Shown piece after piece: positions 47,474 through 57,272 of a DNA stretch of 64,000 nucleotides. This stretch comes from Sphingosinicella microcystinivorans (GTDB taxonomy: Bacteria > Pseudomonadota > Alphaproteobacteria > Sphingomonadales > Sphingomonadaceae). The DNA lies in assembly GCF_027941835.1 (NCBI RefSeq), contig NZ_CP116005.1, positions 3,239,501 to 3,303,500 of the forward strand, read 5' to 3'. Within the stretch, counting starts at the first letter, position 1; the number at the start of each line of letters is the position of its first letter. A model generated the notes under the pieces. The model did not search any database. It saw only the letters and a program-made list of their open reading frames with translations, and was not told the origin of the DNA. The position numbers and the translations under genes were made by a program.

Positions 47474-49663
47474 ATGACCATGGAAACCATCAAGTACGAC
47501 CTCGACGCCGACGGCATCGCGCTGTTCACCATCGACGTGCCCGGCCAGTCGATGAACGTCATCACCGCCGAGCTGACGCGCGACTTCGATACGATGATCG
47601 CGATGATCGAGAAGGACGACGCCATCAAGGGCGCCGTCATCACCAGCGGCAAGCCGAGCGGCTTCATGGCCGGGGCCGATCTCAAGGGCATGGGCGACAT
47701 CTTCTCGTCGGGCAGTGTCGCCGCGGCCGAGGGGAAATCGAGGATGGCGCGGCTGTTCGACAGCGTGTTCACGCTGAACGGGCTGTTCCGGCGGCTGGAG
47801 ACGAGCGACAAGCCGGTGGCGGCTGCGGTGAACGGCCTCGCTCTCGGCGGCGGGCTCGAAATCTGCCTTGCCTGCCACTACCGCGTCGTCGCGGACGATC
47901 CGAAGCTCCAGCTCGGCCTGCCGGAAGTGCTCGTCGGCCTGTTCCCCGGCGCGGGCGGCACGCAGCGCCTGCCGCGCCTGATGGGGATCCAGGCGGCCTC
48001 GATGTACCTGCTGCAAGGCAAGTCCATGTCGCCGCAGGAGGCGCTCGGCTTCGGCGTGGCGAACGAGATCGCGCCCGCGGGCGAGGTGGTTGGACGCGCG
48101 AAGGCGTGGGTGAAGGCGAACCCGACCAAGGGCGTGCAGCCGTGGGACCAGAAGGGCTTCAGGTTCCCCGGCGGCGTCGGCCAGTTCAACCCGGCGTTCG
48201 TGCAGACGTTCGTCGGCGGCAACGGCATGGTGCTGAAGATGACGAACGGCAACATGAACGCGCCGCGCGCGATCCTCTCGGCGGTCTATGAAGGGTCGCA
48301 GGTGCCGATGGACCTCGCGATCCGCATCGAGAGCAAGTATTTCGCCAAGGTCGCAGCTGATCCGCAGGCGGGCAACATGGTCCGCAGCCTGTTCGTCAAC
48401 AAGCAGGCGGCGGAGAAGGGCGCGCGGCGCCCGAAGGACGTCGTGAAGATGCCGACGAAGAAACTCGGGATGCTCGGCGCGGGCATGATGGGGGCGGGCA
48501 TCGCGCTCGTCTCTGCGCGCGCGGGTATCGAGGTGGTGCTGCTCGACCGCACCATCGAGGCGGCGGAGAAGGGCAAGAGCTACACGGCCGACAAGCTGAA
48601 ACGGCTGCCCAAGGAGAAGCTGGACGAGGTCCTCGCGCGCATCCACCCGACGACCGATTTCGCCGACCTCAAGGGCTGCGACTTCATCATCGAGGCGGTG
48701 TTCGAGGACCGCGCCATCAAGGCGGAAACGACGCAGAAGACCGAAGCGGTGGTCGGAGCCGACACGATCTTCGGCTCCAACACCTCGACGCTGCCGATCA
48801 CCGGCCTTGCGAAGGCGTGGTCGAAGCCGGAGAACTTCATCGGCGTGCACTTCTTCTCGCCCGTGGACAAGATGCCGCTCGTCGAGATCATCGTCGGTGA
48901 GAAGACCGGGCCGGAAGCCATTGCGAAGGCTCTGGATTACGTCGCGCAGATCCGGAAGACGCCGATCGTCGTCAACGACAGCCGCGGCTTCTACACGTCG
49001 CGGTGCTTCGGCACCTACACCGCCGAGGGGTCGGTGATGGTGGGCGAGGGCGTGAACCCCGCGCTCGTCGAGAATATCGGCAGGCAGATGGGTATGCCTG
49101 TGGGGCCGCTCGCGGTGTTCGACGAGGTCTCGATCGAGCTTGGCCACAAGGTCATGCTGCAGACGAAGAAGGACCTCGGCGACGCCTACAAGGCGACGGC
49201 AGCCGACGACGTCATCGAGAAGATGGTGGCGCTCGGCCGCCTCGGCCGCAAGGCGGGCAAGGGCTATTACGATTATCCCGAAGACGGCAAGAAGGCGCTG
49301 TGGGCCGATCTCGGCAAGACGTTCGGCCAGAAGCCGGATGCCGAGCAGCCCGCTCCGCAAGAGGTCAAGACGCGGCTTGCCTATCGCCAGCTCGTCGAAT
49401 GCGCGCGCTGCTTTGCCGAAGGCGTGCTGGAGACGCCCGAGGACGGCGATCTCGGCGCGATCTTCGGCTGGGGCTTCATGCCGCACACCGGCGGCCCGTT
49501 CAGCATGATGGACACGATCGGCCTCGACGAGGTCGTCTGCACGCTCGACCGCCTGACGCAGCAATACGGCGAACGCTTCGCGCCGCCGCAACTGCTGCGC
49601 GACATGGCGGCGAAGGGCGAGACCTTCTACGGCAACGCGGCGAAGCTGAAGAAAGCGGCCTGA
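47474..49663 (+). CDS. FadB/FadJ-like enoyl-CoA hydratase / 3-hydroxyacyl-CoA dehydrogenase
   Basis: This 729-residue bifunctional enzyme performs hydration and the second oxidation of beta-oxidation. The hydratase half has FMAGADLKGMG and GGGLEICLACHYRV with the two catalytic Glu regions (LGLPEVLVGLFPGAGG). The dehydrogenase half has the NAD loop LGMLGAGMMGAGIA, then VHFFSPVDKMPLVEI and the C-terminal 3HCDH domains. AGGG precedes the ATG; a second ATG six bases later is an alternative. It ends the operon started by the MerR gene. Confidence 0.94.
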   Translation: MTMETIKYDLDADGIALFTIDVPGQSMNVITAELTRDFDTMIAMIEKDDAIKGAVITSGKPSGFMAGADLKGMGDIFSSGSVAAAEGKSRMARLFDSVFTLNGLFRRLETSDKPVAAAVNGLALGGGLEICLACHYRVVADDPKLQLGLPEVLVGLFPGAGGTQRLPRLMGIQAASMYLLQGKSMSPQEALGFGVANEIAPAGEVVGRAKAWVKANPTKGVQPWDQKGFRFPGGVGQFNPAFVQTFVGGNGMVLKMTNGNMNAPRAILSAVYEGSQVPMDLAIRIESKYFAKVAADPQAGNMVRSLFVNKQAAEKGARRPKDVVKMPTKKLGMLGAGMMGAGIALVSARAGIEVVLLDRTIEAAEKGKSYTADKLKRLPKEKLDEVLARIHPTTDFADLKGCDFIIEAVFEDRAIKAETTQKTEAVVGADTIFGSNTSTLPITGLAKAWSKPENFIGVHFFSPVDKMPLVEIIVGEKTGPEAIAKALDYVAQIRKTPIVVNDSRGFYTSRCFGTYTAEGSVMVGEGVNPALVENIGRQMGMPVGPLAVFDEVSIELGHKVMLQTKKDLGDAYKATAADDVIEKMVALGRLGRKAGKGYYDYPEDGKKALWADLGKTFGQKPDAEQPAPQEVKTRLAYRQLVECARCFAEGVLETPEDGDLGAIFGWGFMPHTGGPFSMMDTIGLDEVVCTLDRLTQQYGERFAPPQLLRDMAAKGETFYGNAAKLKKAA

Positions 49664-49687
49664 GCGGAACGACCTGTTTCCTCTTCC

Positions 49688-49715
49688 CGTCATCCCGGCC
49701 TGTGCCGGGATGACG
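49688..49715. terminator. hairpin after the beta-oxidation operon (terminator or REP-like repeat)
   Basis: A perfect 12-bp stem, CGTCATCCCGGC with its complement, surrounds the loop CTGT. It begins 25 bases after the stop of the FadB-like gene. The core GTCATCCCGGC is a familiar dispersed intergenic repeat in alphaproteobacteria. No T tract follows, so rho-independent ending is uncertain. Confidence 0.5.
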
Positions 49716-49785
49716 ATGGGGGCGGGCGTCGCCATCGGTCTTCCTTCCACCGCAGCGTTCAGCGCTTCTTAAGTTTGAATCCGCA

Positions 49786-49799
49786 CTCTGACGTCAGAG
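49786..49799. repeat. 14-bp perfect palindrome upstream of dacF
   Basis: CTCTGACGTCAGAG is its own reverse complement, and no known regulator is assigned. It lies in the 301-base gap (49664-49964) between the FadB-like gene and dacF, about 166 bases before the dacF start. It may be an operator. Confidence 0.45.
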
Positions 49800-49875
49800 G
49801 CGCACGGGATTCGGAACGGCGCGGAATCGACTCAGGTCGTCGCATGTTTCGGTTCCGTTCGCCTTAAAGGCTTTT

Positions 49876-49901
49876 CAGAATGGCGTACTTGCGCCATTCT
49901 G
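49876..49901 (+). repeat. long hairpin in the probable dacF leader
   Basis: CAGAATGGCG and CGCCATTCTG, perfectly complementary over 10 bp, enclose the loop TACTTG. A smaller repeat, GCCTT-A-AAGGC (49861-49871), lies just upstream. The structure ends 63 bases before the dacF ATG and could be a leader RNA fold, a small RNA part, or an operator. Confidence 0.5.
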
Positions 49902-50962
49902 GGACGGTAGTGGAGTTGAGTGGCCTGCGCGGGGGCGCGGGCGGCGGGTGGGAGACTGGCGATCATGCGGCTGCATTTGATCGTTGCGTTGGTTGTTTCC
50001 GTTCTTGTCGGGGTGCCGCTCGCGCCCCAGCCGGCCACGGCCGCGAGCCTTGCTTCGGTTTCCAAATATGCGGCGATCCTTGTCGATGCGGAAAGCGGCG
50101 AGGTGCTCTACGCGCGCAATCCCGACGAAGCCCGCCACCCGGCCTCGATCACCAAGGTGATGACGCTCTACCTGACGTTCGACGCGCTCGAGCGCAAGGA
50201 GCTGAAGCTGACCGACAAGGTCTACTTCTCGGCCAACGCCGCGGCGCAGCCGCCCTCAAAGCTCGGCGTGCCGCGCGGCGGCTGGATCACGGTGGAGCAG
50301 GCGATCCGCGCGCTCACCACGAAATCCGCGAATGACGTCGCGGTGGCGCTCGCCGAGCGGCTCGACGGGTCGGAAGTCGTCTTCGCGCGCGCCATGACCG
50401 AGAAGGCGAAGGCGCTCGGCATGAACAGTACGGCCTTTTTCAACGCCTCCGGCCTGCCGAACGCCGCGCACCATACGACCGCGCGCGACCTCGCCACGCT
50501 TTCGAAAGCGCTGATCCGCGATTTCCCGCAATATTACCCGTTCTTCTCGGAACAGCAGTTCAACTTCCAGGGCACGGTCATGCCCAACCACAACAAGCTG
50601 CTCGGCAAGTTCGTCGGCCTCGACGGCATCAAGACCGGCTACACCAACGCCTCCGGCTTCACGCTCGCCGCCTCGGCCGTGCGCGACGGCAGGCGGCTGA
50701 TCGCGGTGGTGCTCGGCGCGCCGACGTCGGCGGCGCGCAACACCAATATCGAGGCGCTGCTCGCCTCCGGCTTCGACGTGATGAAGAAGCGTCGGCAGGG
50801 CGAGTTCCTGACGGTCGCCATGTCGATGAACGAGGTGCCGCAGATGCTGGACTTCCAGCAGGCGGTGACGGAACAGGGCTCATCCGACGACGTCAGCATC
50901 TGGCGCAGCGCGATCCGCAGCGACCAGACGCCGACACCCCCGGCGTCACCCCCCGGGGCGGC

Positions 50963-51873
<911 letters not shown>

Positions 51874-51877
<4 letters not shown>

Positions 51878-53169
51878 GTCGGTCTCTCCTTGAGTGCGCC
51901 CGGGATGTCAAAAGTATCGGCTCGGCGAAGCTCTGGAAAGCGCCAAGCCCAGAGTGCGGTGACGACGATGGTGCCGATGCCGCCGATCACCACGGCCTCC
52001 ACCGGCCCGAACCACGCGGCGGTGAGGCCGGAGCGCGCCTCGCCGAGCTCGTTCGAGGCCGAGATGAACAGCATCGACACCGAGGACACGCGGCCGCGCA
52101 TCGCGTCCGGCGTGTAGATCTGGATCAGCGAGGAGCGCACGTAGACGCTCACCATGTCCGCCGCGCCGAGCACGCCGAGCGCGCCCAGCGACAGCCACAG
52201 GTCGCGCGACAGGCCGAACACGACGATGGCGATGCCGAAGACGGCGACGCAGACGAACATCTTGATGCCGACGTGGCGTGCGAGCGGCCGCCGCGACAGC
52301 CACAGCGCCACCAACGCGGCGCCCACGGCGGGCGCGGCGCGCAGGTGGCCGAGGCCTTCGGGGCCGACGGCGAGGATGTCGCGCGCATAGACGGGCAGCA
52401 GCGCCGTGACGCCGCCGAGCAGCACGGCGAAGAGGTCGAGCGAGATCGCGCCCAGCACCACCTTGTTGTCGCGCACGTAGCGCAGGCCGTTCATCACCGA
52501 CTCGAACGGGCTCGCCGAGGCTTCCGTTTCCGGGAGCGGCACGCGCGAGATCAGGAACATGGCGACGAGGCTGATCGTCAGCATCGCCGCGGAGACCACG
52601 AGCGGCGCGGCGGGGTGCGCCGCGTAGAGATAGCCGCCGAGCGCCGGGCCGCCGATGGCGCCGACCTGCCAGCCGATCGAGTTCCACGCGATCGCGGTCG
52701 GCAGCATCCGCACCGGCACGAGGTTGGGCGCGAGCGCCGAGAGGGCGGGCGAGGCGAAGGCGCGCCCGACGCCGAGCAGTGCCGCCACCACGAACAGCGC
52801 CGGAATCGTGATGCCGCCTGTAAGTTCCAGCGCGCCGAGCCCCGCCGCGCACAGCATTTCGAGCGCCAGCGCGCCGCGCACGATGTAGCGGCGGTCGATC
52901 CGGTCCGCGATGTAGCCGACGACGAGCGACAGCACGAACAGCGGCAGGAACTGGGCGAGGCCGACCATGCCGAGCAGGAACGCCGCCTCGCGCTCTGGCA
53001 TCGTCTGCCGCGCGATGTCGTAGACCATCCAGCCGATCACGATGACGAGGATCATCTGCGACGTCGTCGAGGCGAGCTTGGTGATCCAGAAATAGCGATA
53101 GTCGGGGATCGCGAAGACGGATGTCCGGTCCTCCTCCTCCGTCCGGTCCTCGGCGGCGATGCTGCTCAT
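51874..53169 (-). CDS. MFS transporter (EntS-like)
   Basis: This 431-residue protein has about twelve hydrophobic helices, with an N-terminal cytoplasmic stretch of charged residues ([12 protein letters not shown]) and the loop [16 protein letters not shown] between helices 2 and 3, matching the MFS signature DRxxRR. It resembles the MFS_3/EntS exporter group. A link to cysteine metabolism is suggested only by the coupled cysK gene. The start at 53169 (MSSIAAEDR) is chosen over the very long open frame that runs on upstream, antisense to cckA. Confidence 0.85.
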
Positions 53170-53301
53170 GCCGGCCCGCTTAGCCCTGCGCGCGCGATCC
53201 TGCAAAGCAGAGAAACTTATACCTGCGATTGAAACGCTTGACCGCCGCGCCGCGGCGTCCGTTCCGCGCGAGCGGGCTTGACCGGGCGGCGGCTTGCGCG
53301 G

Positions 53302-55782
53302 ATGACCACGGACACGATGTTGACGAGCCCCGACTCCCGGTTCCCGGTCCGCACTGAGGACCTTCCCGACCCCATCGAGTGGCCGCGTCTGCCCGGCGCG
53401 CAGCACCACATGGCGATGGTGATCACGGGCGCGGTGCTGCTGGGCCTCGTCTCGACGGTGCTCGTCGGCTGGGCGATGGATTCGTGGGAGATCGCGTCGC
53501 TCTACGGCGCGATGATCCTGGCGGCGACGGTGGTCGCCTATTTCTCGGCGCTCGGCAGGGCGCGGCGCGGCGCCGGCGGCATCGACTGGACGATGATGCG
53601 GACCGCGCTCGATTCGCGCAGCGACGCGCTCGCCGTCACCGACGCGGAAGGCAAGCTCGTCTGCGCGAACGCCGCCTACGGCACGCGCTGCGACGGCTAT
53701 CCCTCGCCCTTCGACCTCGCGGGCGAGGACGAGGCCAGCCGCGGCCGCCTTGCCAACATCGCCGAGCAGGCACGGCGCGATGGCAACGGCTTTGCCGAGA
53801 TCGAGCAGGCCGTCGGCGGCGCGCGGCGCAGGCTGCGGGTTTCGGTGCGGCCCGCCGACACGGCGCGGAGCTACCTCTTGTGGACGCTGAGGCGCGGCAC
53901 CGCCGAGAAGGCGATGGACGACACGGTCGCGCTGCTGGAAGGCCCGGCGGGCATCTGGCTCGGCGGCGCCGGGCTGATGATCGTGATGGCCGATCCCTCC
54001 GGCAGGATCATTGCCGCGAACGGCGCCTTCAAGAACGCGATCACCGGCGGGCCGGGGCGCGTGCCGACGAGCCTCGTCGACATCCTCGAGGCGGACGAGG
54101 ACGGCGCGCGGCGCATGAAGACCGGCGGCGGCGCGAGCATTCCCGTCCGCCTCATCGAACTGCCGCTCGGCAGCCAGAAGGAACCGGGGACGAACGCCTA
54201 CGTGTTCCTGATCCTGCGCGAAGGCGGCGCGGCGGAGGCGGCGAAGCCGGTGCCCGACAGCCTGCCGGCGCTGCTTTCGGTGCTGCCGATCGGGCTCGCG
54301 CTCGCCGACCGCGACGGCCGCTTCACCTTCATGAACGAGAGCTTCGCGGCGATCGCCGGCGTCGAGGAGGGGAGCGAGGTCCGCTATCCGAGCGACCTCG
54401 TCGTCGACGAGGACAAGACGATGGTATCGGACGCCGTGCGCCGCGCCGCCGCCTCCATCGAGCGGGCGCGCGACCTTCGCGTCCACCTGAAGCACAAGCC
54501 GGAGGAGCCGGTCGCGCTCACCGTGGGCAAGGCGCCGGGCGCGGGCGGCCCCGCCGTGGTGCTGTCGCTGAAGGACAACCAGGAGCAGCTGAAGCTCGAA
54601 AAGCAGATCGCGCAGGCGACGAAGATGCAGGCCGTGGGCCAGCTCGCGGGCGGCGTCGCGCACGACTTCAACAACATCCTCACCGCCGTGATCGGCTACT
54701 GCGACCTCATGCTGCTCCGCCACACGCCGGGCGACAGCGACTTCGACGACATCAACCAGATCCGCCAGAACGCGAACCGCGCCGCGAACCTTGTGCGCCA
54801 GCTGCTCGCCTTCTCGCGCCAGCAGACGCTGCGGCCGCAGCTGGTCCACGTGTCGGACATCGTCGGCGAACTCAGCCACCTGCTGAAACGCCTGCTTGGC
54901 GAGACGGTGACGCTGACCGTGAAGCACGGCCGCAACCTCGCGCCCGTGCGCGCCGACCCCGGCCAGATGGAGCAGGTGATCGTCAACCTCGCGGTGAACG
55001 CGCGCGACGCGATGCCCGAAGGCGGCGAGCTCACCATCTCGACCTTCGCGGTTTCGGCGCGCGAGGCGAAGAAGCTCGACCGCGAGGGCATGCCTTCGGC
55101 GGAATATGTCGCGATCGCCGTGAAGGACACGGGCACCGGCATCCCGCCCGAAATCCTCGGCAAGATCTTCGAGCCGTTCTTCACCACCAAGGAGGTCGGG
55201 CGCGGCACCGGCCTCGGGCTTTCCACCGTGTACGGCATCGTCAAGCAGTCGGGGGGCTACATCTTCGCCGACAGCGTTCGGGGCGGCGGCACCACCTTCA
55301 CGATCTACCTGCCCGCGCAGGAAGCGCTGCCCGAGGCGGATGCGGCGGCGTCCGGCGAGGACGGCGGCGATCCGTGGGGGCAGGGCAAGATCCTGCTCGT
55401 GGAGGACGAGGCGATGGTCCGCGCCGTCGCCGAGCGCGCGCTGACGCGCAAGGGCTACGAGGTGCTGACGGCGGGCCACGGCGAGGAGGCGCTGGAGCTC
55501 CTGGAGCAGATGCCCGAGGGCGTCGACCTCCTCATCTCCGACGTGGTGATGCCGACGATGGACGGGCCGACGCTCGTCCAGCACGCCCGCAAGACCTTCC
55601 CCGACCTCAAGATCATCTTCATGTCGGGCTATGCCGAGGAGCAGCTGAGGAAGTCGATCGACGTGCCCGACGTGGCGTTCCTCGCCAAGCCGTTCTCGGT
55701 GCAGGAGCTTTCCGACAAGGTGCGGCAGGAGATCGCGCGCGGCAAGGCGCGCACGAAGCCGGAACCCGCCGCTGCGGGATAA
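53302..55782 (+). CDS. cckA: hybrid histidine kinase CckA (cell-cycle control)
   Basis: This 826-residue inner-membrane kinase has two N-terminal helices (MVITGAVLLGLVSTVLVGW and LYGAMILAATVVAYF), two PAS-like regions (about residues 110-200 and 330-430), and HisKA with His454 in GGVAHDFNNILTAV. HATPase_c follows (VIVNLAVNARDAMPEGG, DTGTGIPPEILGKIFEPFF), then a receiver domain with Asp747 in LLISDVVMPTMDG. This order and the H-box are diagnostic of CckA, which controls CtrA through ChpT. The ATG at 53302 is preferred; 53317 is possible. Two bases after the stop an SOS box for recA begins. Confidence 0.94.
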   Translation: MTTDTMLTSPDSRFPVRTEDLPDPIEWPRLPGAQHHMAMVITGAVLLGLVSTVLVGWAMDSWEIASLYGAMILAATVVAYFSALGRARRGAGGIDWTMMRTALDSRSDALAVTDAEGKLVCANAAYGTRCDGYPSPFDLAGEDEASRGRLANIAEQARRDGNGFAEIEQAVGGARRRLRVSVRPADTARSYLLWTLRRGTAEKAMDDTVALLEGPAGIWLGGAGLMIVMADPSGRIIAANGAFKNAITGGPGRVPTSLVDILEADEDGARRMKTGGGASIPVRLIELPLGSQKEPGTNAYVFLILREGGAAEAAKPVPDSLPALLSVLPIGLALADRDGRFTFMNESFAAIAGVEEGSEVRYPSDLVVDEDKTMVSDAVRRAAASIERARDLRVHLKHKPEEPVALTVGKAPGAGGPAVVLSLKDNQEQLKLEKQIAQATKMQAVGQLAGGVAHDFNNILTAVIGYCDLMLLRHTPGDSDFDDINQIRQNANRAANLVRQLLAFSRQQTLRPQLVHVSDIVGELSHLLKRLLGETVTLTVKHGRNLAPVRADPGQMEQVIVNLAVNARDAMPEGGELTISTFAVSAREAKKLDREGMPSAEYVAIAVKDTGTGIPPEILGKIFEPFFTTKEVGRGTGLGLSTVYGIVKQSGGYIFADSVRGGGTTFTIYLPAQEALPEADAAASGEDGGDPWGQGKILLVEDEAMVRAVAERALTRKGYEVLTAGHGEEALELLEQMPEGVDLLISDVVMPTMDGPTLVQHARKTFPDLKIIFMSGYAEEQLRKSIDVPDVAFLAKPFSVQELSDKVRQEIARGKARTKPEPAAAG

Positions 55783-55783
55783 A

Positions 55784-55798
55784 GAACGAAAATAGAAC
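55784..55798 (+). promoter_or_regulatory. SOS box (LexA operator) of recA
   Basis: GAAC-N7-GAAC, that is GTTC-N7-GTTC on the other strand, is the LexA site of alphaproteobacteria. It lies between the cckA stop and the recA promoter elements, 84 bases before the recA start. Confidence 0.82.
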
Positions 55799-55806
55799 AA
55801 AAGCGC

Positions 55807-55835
55807 TTGTGTGCGTGGAACAAACCACGTACACG
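55807..55835 (+). promoter_or_regulatory. sigma-70-type promoter candidate for recA
   Basis: TTGTGT and TACACG are separated by 17 bases, acceptable -35 and -10 elements for the housekeeping sigma of alphaproteobacteria. The SOS box ends nine bases before the -35. A short inverted repeat GTGG-N6-CCAC lies in the spacer. Confidence 0.45.
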
Positions 55836-55882
55836 ATCCCGCATTGAAACGGCTTCGTCAGCCCACTAGGAGGAACCGGACA

Positions 55883-56944
<1,062 letters not shown>

Positions 56945-56969
56945 GCGGCCCTTCCCGGCAGTCCCCGCC

Positions 56970-56995
56970 GAGGCAGCCTCCCCCGGGGCTGCCTC
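56970..56995 (+). terminator. rho-independent-like terminator of recA
   Basis: GAGGCAGCC and GGCTGCCTC form a perfect 9-bp stem around an 8-base loop, followed by ATTCGTTT. It lies 25 bases after the recA stop. The stem is strong and the T-rich tail moderate. Confidence 0.6.
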
Positions 56996-57179
56996 ATTCG
57001 TTTCCGGGCGGTACGTGCGGCTGCGGATACGAAGGCTGTGAAAGGCTCATGCGGTCGAAAAAAGAGGACCGGAGCATGAGCGATCATGCCCCGGCCAGGG
57101 ACGATCCGACGGCCGAGGGAGGGTGGGAGGCCGAAACGGACGAAACCGGGGAGGGAAGTCACCGGTCTTGTCGTTCTTT

Positions 57180-57198
57180 ATTGAGTTTAATTCTCAAT
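57180..57198. promoter_or_regulatory. Fur-box-like inverted repeat in an AT-rich island, no gene attached
   Basis: ATTGAG and CTCAAT flank TTTAATT. The core TGAGTTTAATTCTCA differs at two positions from TGAGAAT-N-ATTCTCA, a Fur-type site of some proteobacteria. It lies in an unusually AT-rich stretch (about 57171-57232) of the 328-base gap between recA and the EF-G-like gene. No promoter-driven gene is nearby on either strand, so the function is doubtful. The rest of the gap beyond the recA terminator shows nothing clear. Confidence 0.25.
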
Positions 57199-57272
57199 AT
57201 CAATTCATATCTTTCCAAGTCTCGCAACAAAATGGACCTGTCCGTCGCGCCGCCTGCCCGACCGTCGCCCGT

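Noticed and set aside
53170-55800. Very long minus-strand open frame antisense to cckA, continuous with the MFS gene (over 1300 codons in all)
   Set aside because: It is a GC-rich mirror of cckA codons, has no recognisable domain and a low-complexity Arg/His/Asp composition; the MFS protein has a good start at 53169.
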